NCBI GenBank assembly: GCA_001643675.2
Contig: LSRY02000006.1
Span: forward strand, 1,366,501 to 1,430,500
Length of the DNA: 64,000 nucleotides
Source of the DNA: Monocercomonoides exilis
Lineage: Eukaryota; Preaxostyla; Oxymonadida; Polymastigidae
Reading direction: 5' to 3'
Numbering within the stretch: position 1 is the first letter of the stretch; the number at the start of each line of letters is the position of its first letter. The position numbers were made by a program, and so were the translations under genes. The notes beneath the pieces were generated by a model. It did no database searches, was not told where the DNA came from, and worked only from the letters and a program-made list of their open reading frames with translations. Shown in pieces: positions 31,187-45,741 of the stretch.

Positions 31187-33891
31187 AAGTTTGGAAATAG
31201 TAAGGTTTTCGTAGATGAAGAATAAGTATTCATTCAACTCAATTTGCGGAATGTTAGTGATTGAAATAATTAATTGAAAGAACACTTAAAAGGATTATTA
31301 CCTTTAAAGTGTCACAATAAATTCAGTGAGATTTTGAAAACAGTTGTTCAAAATCTGAATGCTTACAATTATGATAACATATTTTAGTCGCAGCGCAACT
31401 TCGTAGGTAAAATGTTGGATTCCTTTTGAATTTTACAGCAATACACAATGAAATCTAAGAACACCAGCATAATAAATTAATGAATTTGAATCTAGTTAAG
31501 CATGTGAGATAATTTACGCAAGCATTTTTACTTGTAAGACAACTGTACGTTTCAAAGATCCAGTAGACTTTTTACAGACCTTACCCAAAAAGTTAAAAAA
31601 GACAGAAATTTCGTTTGATTCGGCAAATTGATGTTTATTTTATTTATCTAACTTAAGATGATAATTTGATAATTATTTATTTTGTGTTTGACATTTGGTT
31701 TATTTGACAAAAGATCGTTAAATAATTAATACAAGTTCCAAATGCATCACGTGGAAGCTACAACTATCGGGTACTCAATGATTTCACAGCGCAATTTTTT
31801 TTTGATTATTACTAACTTCGTCAATTTTCATGGTATAATCGTTTTATTATGTTACAGTTTCATCAGTCTGTTTTTTATATATTAACATCAATTTCTTGAA
31901 AAAAATAAATTTAAATTTTACGTATTGCAAACATTTGTCTATAACTCCTCTAATATATTATTTGATTTATTGTTTAAATTTTTTCTTTTCTTTTTTTCAC
32001 GTGTTTTGTTTCAATTTAAATTTAAATTTGCATTTGATTTGATGTGATGCGATTCGCTTTTTATTTACCAAAATAGTTGAAAAGTGAATTACATGCTCCG
32101 GTGACCTCAATTATGCGTTCTTGTATTTTGGACTTGTTTTATAAATGTTTCGACTGAGTCTCGTAGTTGAAATATTTTTCTTATTTTAGATCTTTTTTCT
32201 ATTGTTAATAATATTTTATTATTTTTTGGTATTCATTTATTGTGAATTTTTTAATTGTTTTATCATTTTATCGTTTTTTCGTTTCTGTTGATTTTATTTG
32301 TCTAGTGAATTTTTGCGTCTTTTTTATTTGTTTCTTGTTAATTTGACAACTTAATTTCTTTGATTTAAATATCCGCGCAATTTCATTTATTTTCCACACG
32401 CACTTCAATTGTTCTTTATTTTGAATTTTATTATTTTGATCACTTCTGGACTTTTTTGTAAGACGTTATAAATTTATAATTTTTTGTTGATTAAATTTTT
32501 CATTAATTTGTTTTTTATTATGGATTTTGGCAAATTTTGTTATATTTTTTATTTTTGTTTCTGTTTGTTGCTATCAATTTATGATGGCAAGTGTAACATG
32601 TGCTCAAAATTAATATTGAATATATTTGTTTAAGGTTTGTAAAAGATATGCAAATAAAAATTTCCAGTAACAAAAAAATATAATGAATAAAAAGACAAGT
32701 TCAACTTTACAAAAATAAAAGCAACTATTCAATGAAAATTTAGATTGTTTTTCAAACTTTTAAATCAAATGTACCTCACTTATACGTTGTTCACAGAAAA
32801 TTCAAAATGTGTTTGTCTCTTCGTCGTGCAGGGTTTTTTTTTTTTTTTTTAATTGAAAATGTATCATTTTGCAAATGGGGGAAAATACGGACTTTCAAGC
32901 TTTTTATGCACAAAGCATGAAAAAATTGTTTCGCTCATGACTTTATTTCGCGTTCTCAGATTTCAAAATAAATTTTGTTTTTATATCCGCAAACATGCAT
33001 CGTTGAAATCAAAACATAAAGTATTGTGACATTTCAACAATGTCGAAAAATAATCCCATTTTTATTGTGTTTTTTGATCTCAAAAAGTCAATGAAAAGTG
33101 CAAATTTTTCCAATGAAAATGCCTTAAGTGAAATATTTTGCCCCAAATCAACAACACAAACATTGTTGATAATATTTCCAAAAACAGAATAACATTATTT
33201 TACTTCAGTTGAATTCTCTCTATTAAACGTGGGTCATTATTTATGAAATCATATTTTTTTTCGGAGTATTGATTATTAAAAGATAGTTTGTCAATGGGAT
33301 GTGTTTTTGAATTCAGATGATAAAATTATCATTTCTGTTTCAAAAACAAATGCATGATACGAAATGAAAATAAAGAGGTCTTGAATATACCTGTTCACTT
33401 CTCATTGTTCTTTTGTTGACATTCAAAAGAAATTTTCGAACCGAAATTTTTGAAAGAAAAAATGTGATTTTCATAAATAATCACCCACGTTTATTTTTTT
33501 TTCAAAATTTCGTTTTGATAGAATGTTTTTCGATTTCGTTTGCAACTTTTTCGACTTTGAATTATTTTTGGTGTAATAGTTTGGAACAAATCGTTGTTTT
33601 CTTTAAAAAAAACAAGAATTTTGACCCATTTGTTAAAGAAAGAAAAAAAGTGAAGCTATGATTTGAACAAAAGTGATTTTTGAAATGGAATTAATTTTTC
33701 TGAAATGATAAACAAAAGCAACCATAGAAAACAAATAATTCTATTCAAAAATTTTAAATAATAAAAACACTCTTTTCACCCAATTATTAATTAAAGAAAA
33801 ACTCGATAAATAGTATAACACGATGGAAAAATGGAAACTTCCGATATTTGCAAACTGTGATTTCAAAAATTCAAATAAAAAAATTTCCTAA
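31187..33891. other. Gene-poor AT-rich region
   Basis: This 2.7-kb spacer has no convincing coding frame and no recognisable RNA gene. It carries poly-T and poly-A runs (for example 32830-32850) and one MITE-like element at 33227-33490. Downstream lies the 3' end of the minus-strand surface protein. Confidence 0.6.
33227..33490. mobile_element. MITE-like element, copy A
   Basis: The 264-bp segment is bounded by terminal inverted repeats of about 24 bp beginning ACGTGGGT, which match with one mismatch and one indel. A diverged second copy with the same internal landmarks lies at 56829-57084. It has no coding capacity. The inverted ends extend slightly into A/T flanks, and no clear target-site duplication is visible. 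The type of mobilising transposase is unknown. Confidence 0.6.
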
Positions 33892-36800
33892 TCAATAATT
33901 ATCAGGAATTTTAAGTTGGCGTAGCAATTCTTCAGCTTCTGATTTGTCGGAACTCAAAGCATCTTCCCAATTTGTAGAAAGCATATGACCATCTGCATCT
34001 CCTTTTGAAATTTCATTAAGGAGCTTACTGATATCAACATAAGCATCTTCTTGAACAAGTTCGTCTCTAAATTCTTCAACGATATCATTATTAACGAGAA
34101 TTTCATCTTCCTTTTTATTTCTACTTTCTGCTAATAGTTTTGCTTCATCTTCCTCTCGTTGTTGGCGCATTCTTCGCTTTTCTTCTTCTTCTTTTTCTTT
34201 TCTCAAATCTTCTTCCATTTTCCTTTTCTTATTACGATTTACGAGGCAAATAATTATTATAACAACAGCTATAACAACAGGAACACATACACAAAGAGAA
34301 ATAATCAAAGGGAGATATTTTTTCAATCGCGCAGCAGAATCATCATCAACTATTGGAGGAAGAGAATCCTTCACAACAATCGATGATGTCGAATGCTTTT
34401 CAGTTGGATTGCCTGACCACTGAAAGAGTGTTGCAACGATGTAATCACTTCTTTCAGCGAAAAAAATAACAGAAGAAGGAATCGAAACCGAAAGTGCTGT
34501 TTCATTGACTGAAGATAGAGTTGAAAGTTCTGTTGTTGAGCGAACTTCATTCGATGAATTACTAATTACTGAAACGGAACAACTAATATTGCAAGGGAAT
34601 AAATGCTTTCCTTTTAGTAATATCTTTATTTCATTAGAATCTTGCCAATTTTCAGTAACATTTTCGTATTCGTCGATTCGAGGAATGAAAAAATAAGAAG
34701 AAATAATTTCTTCATTAAATCGAAAAATACTACAGCCTTTATTTAATATCCATAGAGAATCTACATCTGTAATTGAGGAATTATCATATAAAGAAGAAAT
34801 AATTAAAGAGGCATTATCCTTACAAAGAATATTTCGTTGCAATGAGGGGTAATTCGGAAATGAAATTAGGTTATTAGAAGAATGAAGTGCAGATATTTCC
34901 GCATCACCGCCAGACACGGTAATTGCCCCATTAACAGCGTTTGAAATGGTGAAATTTCGAATATTTGTACTGCAATTTGCTAAAAGAAAGAGAGAAGAAT
35001 CCCACTGACAAATTGGATCAGTTGTGCCAATTTGGAGTCGATGTATTGAAGAATCACTTTTAACTCCTGAAAGTGCGAGAGATTGCATGGCAAGAGATGA
35101 TAAAGATGAAGTTTTAGAACCACATATTGCGGAGTTGGTAATATTAACAATGCAATTTTCAAATAATGCTGTTGTCCCAATATTTTCAGCAGATAAACAA
35201 CAATTAAAAGAACTATTAGAAATAACTGTTGTTATTGGCGCTGATTTTTCTGATATACAATGCATTACCATGTTAACGTTACTTCTTGAACTTGTAATAT
35301 TTGCAAATGTTGAAGAATCGATTTCGATAAAAGGAAAATTTCTATCATCTTGATTGGAATTTGGATATTCTGTTTGATTGCAGAAAAAATCGATTAGACC
35401 AAATCCTAATAAATAGAAATTGCTGATGGATACTTCATGAAATGAAACAAAGCCATTTACAACTTTTACGAAAGAAGCATTAAATGACTTTGACGGAGAA
35501 TGATTATCGACTGGCTTAATTTCGCAATCATTCAATAAAAGACAAGCAACATTGCTTGAAGGAATAACTGTTTCCACAGCAAATAGAGACAAGTCTCTTG
35601 AAGCAGTCGTATCATTTCGAATAATCGAAATATGGTTGACTTCCAACGATCCATCTTCAACAAAAAACGCACTGTTGTGTTCAATGGTCGAAGACAGTGA
35701 AAAAGCCACAACTACAGATGCTCGAGTATTTTCTTCAGATGTTATTACAATCTGTTTTTTCCCAATAACAATTGAATTGCTTTCATACACAGTATCGTCA
35801 TTGACAATAACAGTAAATTGATCCATTGAATTCTCTTGCTGAACAGTGAATGACAAGGACTGGCAGAGTTTTTCACTGGAATCAAGTCCACATAACAGAG
35901 CATCGCTACTTAATGAATCATTTTGACTAACATAAAGAGTTGTAAAGAGTGGTATCCATTTTTCTTCGATTTGGAATCGTCTTATGAAATGAGAAGCAAC
36001 ATTATCTTTACTTGTGGAAAAAGATATCCTGAATGGAGATTGCTCAACAGACACTGCTGTGTCCCATAACAGAACACAGTTGCCGTGTAAACCTGCAGAA
36101 TTATTATGAAAAAAACAGAAAGAAAATGGATGCGATAAAGTATTCTTTGTTTGTTTTTGAGTTTCACTTGTTTTAAAAGAAGAAGTCTGTGTGTGAGATT
36201 TTAATGCACACATAATTGAAAGAGGAACATCCTCAAGTTCATTTAGAGTACAAAAGATAGCTCCTCCCATATATTTTGCTGTATTATTCTCAAAATAGAT
36301 GTTTGACCACAATTGTTTGGCCTCGAGCCATTTTTCGCTTGGTGTGCTCCATTCCACAGTTACAGCACCTCCAACATATGACTCAGCAGAGCAATTTCTA
36401 AAACCACAATTTTCAACAGTGACATCTTCCTTATCGCTTATAGAACTTCCATCTCTTGAGGAGTTTGATATATGAAGAGCTCCTGATGTATGCGTTGATG
36501 AGCAACCTTCGAAATTTGTTTTGCTAAAAACCACCTCACTAGAAGAAATAAAGCATCCACCTCCGCAGTAGTTTTTAGTTTGGTCTCCAGTTGTTTTTTT
36601 CACTCTGCAATTTGTAAAGTTACACCCAGTTACAGAAAAAAATTCACTGTTTTTGCAGAAAACAGCACCACCATGAGAAGAAGACGAGCAATTAGTGAAA
36701 GAACATTGATATAAAACTAACTTTCCTCCGTTATCAACAAATAAAGCTCCTCCGCAAGTCGAAGAATCAATTACATCTCCGCCAGCAACATCACAGTTTG

Positions 36801-37596
36801 AAAAGTCAATGTCCGAAAAATTTTGCTGTGGGTTGACAATTTGGTGTGAAATCACATCATTTGGCAACCTTATGAATTTCCTTTGAATTTCACTAAATGT
36901 ACAATTGTCAACAGAAACTATGTCAGTCGTAATTGGTACAATAGAATTGCTAAAATGAGGACAAGTTATAGAGTCAAGAATAGAACCAGTGCACATGAAG
37001 TTGCGAAAAGATGGACTCTTTTTTGTAAAGCATCCACGGAAAGAACAGTTTGTAACAATAAGTTGAGAAATTTCTTCTCTTTCGCTCATACATCCAGAAG
37101 TCAACGATATCGCAGAAGGATTACATATGTGCAAAGAGTTGAAATTTATTCTGGAGTATCTAGCAATTGCAGAAAAGCTTCTGTGCTCAACAAAACTTTG
37201 AATTGGCGTTTCTTTTTGAATGAAGTGAAAAGAAATGTTTTGAAGAAAAGTTAGTCCATGTGAAACAATAAAAGATGAATAAACACTACGACATAAAAAA
37301 AGATTTGTTGATGATAACACCAAAGAAGAATGCATATCATTTACAAAAAATGCAGAAGTGGGGCCAAAAAAACAAGAAGTTGCAATAAGCTCTATTGAAG
37401 AGTTAAAAAGAAATATTGCAGATCTAATACAACACGAAGAAGAGGAAAACATTGATGTACTGCTGTTTTTTTGATGATTATCATGCATATAATTGATTGA
37501 TTCAATTGGAAGGTTGGGTAATAATTTTTGCTTTGCATATTTTCCATTTGAAAAATGAAATAACGATAGTAAACAAAATAAAACAAATAATTCCAT
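33892..37596 (-). CDS. Surface beta-helix protein with signal peptide and TM segment, no kinase tail
   Basis: A single 1,234-codon exon from ATG 37594-37596. A signal peptide is evident (about residues 1-18, hydrophobic FVLFCLLSLF, cleavage near FSNG). A run of Gly-Gly-Ala-[LV]-F / Cys-x-F-x-x-C turns at about residues 275-455 marks a right-handed beta-helix (Pmp-like). The module signature Cys-Gly...Leu-Cys-Gln-Ser-Leu appears near residue 570. A TM segment of about 27 residues (near 1092-1120) is followed by NRNKKRK and a Glu/Arg-rich coiled cytoplasmic tail of about 110 residues. Unlike the paralogues at the two window ends it has no pseudokinase. Many N-glycosylation sequons occur. Probable cell-surface protein; ligand unknown. 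Confidence 0.88.
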   Translation of the reverse strand: MELFVLFCLLSLFHFSNGKYAKQKLLPNLPIESINYMHDNHQKNSSTSMFSSSSCCIRSAIFLFNSSIELIATSCFFGPTSAFFVNDMHSSLVLSSTNLFLCRSVYSSFIVSHGLTFLQNISFHFIQKETPIQSFVEHRSFSAIARYSRINFNSLHICNPSAISLTSGCMSEREEISQLIVTNCSFRGCFTKKSPSFRNFMCTGSILDSITCPHFSNSIVPITTDIVSVDNCTFSEIQRKFIRLPNDVISHQIVNPQQNFSDIDFSNCDVAGGDVIDSSTCGGALFVDNGGKLVLYQCSFTNCSSSSHGGAVFCKNSEFFSVTGCNFTNCRVKKTTGDQTKNYCGGGCFISSSEVVFSKTNFEGCSSTHTSGALHISNSSRDGSSISDKEDVTVENCGFRNCSAESYVGGAVTVEWSTPSEKWLEAKQLWSNIYFENNTAKYMGGAIFCTLNELEDVPLSIMCALKSHTQTSSFKTSETQKQTKNTLSHPFSFCFFHNNSAGLHGNCVLLWDTAVSVEQSPFRISFSTSKDNVASHFIRRFQIEEKWIPLFTTLYVSQNDSLSSDALLCGLDSSEKLCQSLSFTVQQENSMDQFTVIVNDDTVYESNSIVIGKKQIVITSEENTRASVVVAFSLSSTIEHNSAFFVEDGSLEVNHISIIRNDTTASRDLSLFAVETVIPSSNVACLLLNDCEIKPVDNHSPSKSFNASFVKVVNGFVSFHEVSISNFYLLGFGLIDFFCNQTEYPNSNQDDRNFPFIEIDSSTFANITSSRSNVNMVMHCISEKSAPITTVISNSSFNCCLSAENIGTTALFENCIVNITNSAICGSKTSSLSSLAMQSLALSGVKSDSSIHRLQIGTTDPICQWDSSLFLLANCSTNIRNFTISNAVNGAITVSGGDAEISALHSSNNLISFPNYPSLQRNILCKDNASLIISSLYDNSSITDVDSLWILNKGCSIFRFNEEIISSYFFIPRIDEYENVTENWQDSNEIKILLKGKHLFPCNISCSVSVISNSSNEVRSTTELSTLSSVNETALSVSIPSSVIFFAERSDYIVATLFQWSGNPTEKHSTSSIVVKDSLPPIVDDDSAARLKKYLPLIISLCVCVPVVIAVVIIIICLVNRNKKRKMEEDLRKEKEEEEKRRMRQQREEDEAKLLAESRNKKEDEILVNNDIVEEFRDELVQEDAYVDISKLLNEISKGDADGHMLSTNWEDALSSDKSEAEELLRQLKIPDNY

Positions 37597-37790
37597 AGAG
37601 CTCGAAAAAAATGAGACAATTATTTTTCAAGCAGTTTCATAATAATATAAAGGGTCTCTCAAGAAAGGAAAAATAAAAACACATTCTAAAAAAAATTTGT
37701 AGGTAAAGGGAAAAAAATCCAAAATGTCACTTTCAAAATTTAAAGAGAAATTCATCACAATGCAAGAATTTCAATTTAAGCAATATTGTT

Positions 37791-38828
37791 TTATAATTCA
37801 TCTAGTATGTATTCAATCGCAGAATTCGTATCTCTCGCAAAAAAACAATAAGCATATTTTGCTTTTTCATCTGAACAATTTGTCATTAATTTTATCGTCG
37901 AACAATTTTGAAGGTCTTCTGCAGTTAAACCTATTGAGAAACCGTTCATGTAATAATTTTCTACGATTTTTTCTCTTTCATAATTTTTCTTCGAATCACC
38001 ATTTCCTTTGGCAACGTCAAAAGGAGTTTCTATAGGCGGATCAGCAGGAAACGATACGTTAAAGCTGTCCTTCCCTAACCCAACTTCAGGAGCTTCAGAG
38101 TATCCATGCCTCCTCCACGGCCGGTTATCTCTTCTCATCTCAGAAGGAAGCGATCCAATAACATCCTCATCGCTCCTATCTTTATCTGAATAGCTGCCTG
38201 TTCGTGTGCTTTCACTCGAAAAAGCACTTTTATCCGTTTTTAATGATGAGTTATTTTTTGCGCCGCTTATTTTTCGATGGAAAGGTCTGTCTTTGTCGCC
38301 ACTAACTTCTCCATCCCATGTTTCATCATCGTAGTCATCGTCGTCTTCATCCAATATATCTGAATACTCCAGTTGCTTTGTAGAAACACTCTTGTCATAA
38401 CTCGCTTTAGCCCCGTCTTGCTTACGTGTTTCTTCCTCTTGTTTGGCTGATTTTCCACTGTTGCTATCACTTCGTGCATCTTGCAGAGACGCCTGCTGCT
38501 TCGGAAGATCAAGTGCCGGGTCAAACGTGATAGCCTTCCAGCGATCGTCTTTCGAAACACTGCCTGCTGATTTATTTGAAGGAACATGCTCAAGCAGAGG
38601 GACGTCATCATCATCATCAACATCATCAGAACTTGTTGAATGGCTGCCATTTTTAGATGATGACAGATGGACATACTTCTCAGAATATGTCACTTCATTC
38701 ACTTCTTCAACCTCGTGGACGTTGTGATCGTACATGTTCATTACTGATTTTTCAGATTGCGAAGATTCTCAATTTAGATAATTATATAATAATTTATTTA
38801 TATACAAAAAAAAAAAGGAGAGAGAGAA

Positions 38829-38871
<43 letters not shown>

Positions 38872-40462
38872 AAGAGAAATAGTTAAAAAAAAACGTTTAA
38901 GTCGCAATAGAATCATACCGTGCTCGCGCAATGTGACAGTTGTATCTTCATCATCCATCCCACTTGTCAGCCAAAAAACAGCATCTTCTAAGTCCCCTCC
39001 TGCGCGCCTCAGCGCAATCTGCGCCTTCACTTTGTCAAACCCCATTCCATTCACAAGAACATTGATCCGCCCGGCGAATGCTTCTTCGCTTATTGTTGTG
39101 CCAAGCGCATATCCCTGCTTCGAGTATGACGAAGAGGCGTTGTTTCCAACGGTGTCAGAGCCGATGGATCCATACGGGTCCATCGCAGACGAAGAGCGCC
39201 CTTCTCCAGAAGTCAAAGACGTAATAAAGTTGTCCTGGGGGGAAGGAACCCAATCATTCTTCGCCGAATCAGCAGAGCGGGCAAGCGGAGCCTGCTCTGA
39301 AGGAAGAGAGGCTGGGGCGCTGAATGCGGAAGACGTATGCGGCTCTTGCAGCTCATCGTCAGAACTGTGCTGTGCTTCCAGTCCTTTCTGCCTCGCTATT
39401 TCATCCAGCGCCCGCTTGTGCAGTTTGTCTGGATCCTCTTTGTCAATCCAGGGCACATAATAGTAAGAGAAGCATGTCGAAGGCTGCGGATTATCGTTCG
39501 AATCATACATAATGCAGCTCTCTTGAAGCGTAATCTTCCTCCATTTTTTCTCTTTAAAATATTCTGGCTCGCCTTGTATTTCTATTCTTCGATTATGATT
39601 GTTGCGATTTGACGATAAATTAGTTCCTAATTCGGATTCATTCTTCAGCTGTGATGCTTTATTTTCTTGCTGATTACTAGAAATTTTTGAATAATCGCTT
39701 TTTTGTTGCGAATCTGAATAACAACAGCAATGCTAATTTTGTTAAAATAAAATGATTAATAGATACCCGCTTGATTTGCATTCACATTATCATTTTTCAT
39801 AGAATTTTTCATCTCAGTTTTTGAATGTTCATCATTCTTTAGATTTTCTGTTTTGTTTGTCTGATCTTGAGTCAGGTTTAATTTCCAATCAGCATCGACA
39901 AGGCTTGACGATGAAATTTCTTGAGAATTATTACATGAATTCTCAGCATCGAATTGTTGGATGAATTTATTCTGATAATCAGCAAACGCTCCTTCGGATT
40001 CAGATGCTTTTCTAAAACATACAAAAATTAAAAACGATTTTTTATGAACAAGTTCAAGAAATAATATTCACACGGAAAATAATTATCCAATGTTGGTTGT
40101 GTGGATTTCTTTTGTAATTTTGCTGGTTCTTGCTTCAATATAATCTTTTATGAATGTGTTTTATTAATATAATCAAAATGTGAATGCTCAAACCTTTTCT
40201 ACGTAAAGGAGTAAAACAGAATAGTTCGTCTAAATTTTAATTTCAAAAAATGCAAAGTCAAAAGTTATTTCCACACTATCCCATAATCAGAAAGTCTCTT
40301 TTTATCTCTCAATTTTGTTGAATTGAAATATAAAGTTTGCATTTCAGATGGAAAAAATAAATCTTTTTCGATCATGCGCTTTAAAGAAACAACGAATTCA
40401 TCTTTTTGAATTTGATAAGGTAGTGAGCAAGCACCGAGTACGCTGACCTCTACACATATCAT
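37791..40462 (-). CDS. UBL-UBA domain protein, ubiquitin-binding shuttle-like
   Basis: Six exons (40462-40277, 40229-40203, 40144-40074, 40011-39767, 39713-38919, 38743-37791) yield 758 residues in frame. The N-terminus is a ubiquitin-like fold: strands IQKDEFVVSLKRMI, then LSDYGI continuing through a 27-nt microexon into TNYSVLLLY. A UBA domain is clear further on (GRINVLVNGMGFDKVKAQ, then DLEDAVFWLTSG). A second UBA-like segment ends the protein (GLTAEDLQ... NSAIEYILDEL). The middle is acidic and Ser-rich. UBL plus UBA suggests binding to proteasome and ubiquitin, as in Dsk2, Rad23 or NUB1, but the order and spacing do not point to one of these. The start chosen is the ATG directly before the first UBL strand. 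Confidence 0.8.
38818..38876 (+). repeat. (GA)n microsatellite in an intron of the UBL-UBA gene
   Basis: A nearly pure AG dinucleotide tract lies inside the intron 38744-38918. On the coding strand it is a long CT tract ahead of the acceptor, so it could serve as an extended polypyrimidine stretch. Confidence 0.9.
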
Positions 40463-40703
40463 ATTTTTAGTGTAGAATTTCTTTTTTAACAAATATCAAT
40501 TGAAGAATATTTATTTATTTATGGTAATTTCTTTTGTTCGTTTGTGATATTCATTCTGTTTGTTCCAATAATAAAGAAAATTCTTATTATTTACAACAAC
40601 CATATAGTATTGCACACCTTAATGAAACAAAAAATAAATTAAATAAGGTTAGTGATCAATAAATAATCACCAAATTCTCCTTCTATAGAAATTGCACAAT
40701 CAT

Positions 40704-42391
<1,688 letters not shown>

Positions 42392-42654
42392 AATAGACTC
42401 GAATATCCGTTTTTCAACCCTTGTTTTCAATTTTGTCTCACTTCACATTGCAATTCATCTCGCCGACACATTCACTCGGAATTCGATTGAACATTTCTTG
42501 CGTTGAATTCTCTTCAGTTGTACTTTTTGTTGTGCTGGTAAACTTTGAAATATTTATTTTATTGTATTCATCCTCTCTGTAAAACGAGTATTAACAATGT
42601 GTATTCCAATCCTTTTCACTTTTTTTTTATTTATAATTTTATTGATTTTTTCCT

Positions 42655-45600
42655 TCAAAACTCCATGTCATTTAAATCTTCCTCTTCATCATCTTCAAGA
42701 AACGGCCATATAATTGGATTTCCCAATGTACCCGGCACATTTCTTCCACTCTTATCATCTTCTCTTTCTTCGTCATCATCATCTTCTTCTGATTCTTCTT
42801 CATCGCTGTCATCCTCTCCCAGACTATCACCATTCTTTCCTTCTTCGGGAAGATCTGAAGATTGGATCTTTGTTTGGTGGAGAGAAGACAAAATAGAAGA
42901 AGTGAGATCTTGCTGTTGTTCAGGTGCAGTCGAAGAAGGGCTCATTGACGACTGCGAGGATGAAAAAGACCGCTTGACAGAAAATTGACGGTGCACGTCA
43001 AAATAAGGAGGAATAAAGGAAGCTGCTTCAAGAGAAGTACCATGAATAAGTGGCGAAAGCGGCAAATCTCCATCAGGTTCCGATGTTGGCTGAGAACTTT
43101 CATCATCTTTTTTTTCTTGCGCTTGATCGGATTCTTTGTCTGAAATAACTTGTGGAGAGGAATCGTGTTCTAATTGTTTACTGTGAGTTGTAGATTCAAC
43201 TTCATCAGGAGGCGAAGGCAATGGAATCTGTTTAACGGAGTCAGGAAGATTAAGCTCAATGCCATGTTTAACAGAAAGTTCTAAGCCAGCAATGAGAATG
43301 TCAGGTTCTGGAACAACACTCTGGGGCTCTGTGCTTATTGGCAATTGCGGAACATGTTGCGATTTTGCTGTGAATGATAGGTTGTCTATTTTTTTTCGAA
43401 AGAAAATACATAAATTAAATAACAATAACAACAAAGTGAATAAAAATTTCTTATTCCAGCAAGACGGGAATATCAAGAATGATAGCACACTTCTCTTTTT
43501 GATCATTTGTTGGAATGTCAAACGGAGGTATTTAATGTATTTTTCAGGGAACCATCCAGATCCAAGCTAAGTGTAGTTTTTCGTAAATTGATAAAGGAAA
43601 TAAAGAGTTTTCACAATTTGTTAATAAAAGATATTAAATTCTTTCTCTTATTTGAATTTTTCTGAATTCAAACCGTGCAAGTATCAGCAAACGGAGAATA
43701 ATGAACGATGGCCAAAAGCGAAGGATCGTTGATGGTGCAAAGCTGTGCAAGATATGTCTGGCCACGTTCCCCAGCTTGGTAGCTTTCGCGCCTTCTTGTA
43801 CGCGGTAAGCGAATCCTTGAATCAAGAATTTGATAGCTGCACAGAAAAAAAAATACAATAAAAAAAAAGAGAAAGAAGGAAATATATTTTATGAATTTTT
43901 AAATTTTCAGATGATTAGAAAAATCCAAAGTTCGAAAATAATTTGCATGGCATAGTGATAAAAACAAAACGTCAAACAAGTTACAATCACATAAACAAAA
44001 AATTGAAAATTGAAAATTAAAAAAAAAAAATAAAAAATAAAAATATCACGAATATGAAAAGTACTACATACATTCTGTCTTCGGGATGCTTTCTTGGATC
44101 GTGTCCAATACGAATCCACTCTTTTGCCCAGGGGCCAGTTCTGAAATAATATGCGACGCATCGGGTAAGTCTAAAAATCCAGTCATATTTTACAGTCACA
44201 GTTAAATTTTAAAAAAATATTAATTAAATGTACGTTTTCCCAATCTCAAAAAAACCTAAATATTTACTAAATAATTAATAACATTTGTTCTCCAAATTTT
44301 CGCAAACACAAAACTAGCGCACTTAACTATCTGTCTGTTCCAAACCTTCTCCATCCTTGCATCGGCAATTCTTCAAGATGTGAAATTAGAATGTCGATTC
44401 CCTTGAGTTCTTGATTGGTGATCATTTCGTTTCTTGATCTCTTTTTCCTTTTCTGAGGTATGAGCTCAAATGTCCCTTCCTCATCGTCTTCAATCAATTT
44501 CTTCAAATTCTGAAGTCCATAATTCTTTTTCAAATCTTCGCTTTCTGAAATGCTTCCTTCTTTATTTTCGCTATCCGTCTTGTTCATCTGATTTTCCGAT
44601 TTTCTTTCTGATGCGCCTTTTGCCTCGCTATCTTCTTCGTCTCTGTTTTGTTCTAAATTTCTAATTGTAGATAAAACATGATGCCTCACATCGTCAATGG
44701 TCCAAACAGGCTTTTCATCAAACATCTCCTTTATCATCATCACAATGGGAATGTTTCTTCTCATAATTTTTCGTGTTGCTGCATCCATTTTAGCAATTAA
44801 TGCACTTGTTTTTGGAGACAGCGGCAAAGATTCCAGTGATGAAACAAATGAAGGAGATGAAAAAGATAAATCGTTGCCCTTTTTAAAAGGAGGTTGTGTT
44901 GAAGATGCATCAGCTTGCTGTGCATCTGAGAGAGAGAAAAATGTATCCATGGACCAGGAAATTAATGCCTTTGTAAGAATAGGATCGGTGTCTCTTATGT
45001 AAGGTAAGAGAGGAATTCCTTCCGTTTCAAACCAAACAACAATTTCTGGTCTTTGAATTCTCCCATATCCTATTGCCCCCTTTTCTGTAAAATACCCTTT
45101 TGTTTTTCTTTCTTGAAGAAGCCATGATTGCTGAACGCTTCTCGAATATGGATCTCCTGTTTTAGAAAGCATTTTTGGAAGAAGAAATGCAGTTTGAGAT
45201 ATATGCGACAAGTTATATTTTTGCGGATCATAATTTTTATAATGAGGCAAAAGTGGAAGGAACGAGCTACTCTTAATTATTGGCTCTTCGAATATTTGAA
45301 AATCACAAAGTGTTTCAAATAAAATTCTTTTGTGAATGCGTCCAAGGCAAGCTATTTCCGCATTAACATGTTCTTTTTTATTATCCCTTTTCTTTTTAAT
45401 AGTTATTTTCAATAGTAATCCAGTCGTTTTTGACACAGAGCCAAATGCAGGTCTTGAAGAAGAATCATCAGGACGAAAGGATAAAGGAAGTGGTCGCCCT
45501 TCAAATGCAGCTTTTATGGAATCAATTCCTCCAAGCATTTTTATGGCCGTTTGCTCGTTTCTTACATCTCCAGGAAACTCTATAACTAATTCAAAATATG

Positions 45601-45741
45601 ATAAAAATCATATAAAAATAATTGGCCATTAAAACAACAAATAAACAACAAAAAATATTTTAATAAAAATTCTATTAATCGCTAATTAAAAAGTTAACAT
45701 GTAAAATTTCGATGAGGAATCGTAATTGAAGGAACAATCAT
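42655..45741 (-). CDS. GTF3C5: Transcription factor IIIC subunit 5 (GTF3C5/Tfc1/Sfc1)
   Basis: Six exons (45741-45699, 45585-44346, 44170-44072, 43836-43674, 43566-43491, 43385-42655) give 783 residues in frame. Hallmarks are the N-terminal IPHRNFTFIEFPGDV across the first splice, LGG...RPLPLSFRPDD, and the DNA-binding-domain segment VAYYFRTGPWAKEWIRIGHD followed by PRKHPEDR and YQILDSRIR. The family C-terminal GWFPEKYIKYLR and a terminal acidic Asp/Glu tail are also present. In yeast and human this subunit binds the A box of tRNA genes together with its TFIIIC partner, recruiting TFIIIB and Pol III. Ser-rich linker sequence precedes the tail. It is divergent from RRP9 with 63 bp between starts. 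Confidence 0.92.
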
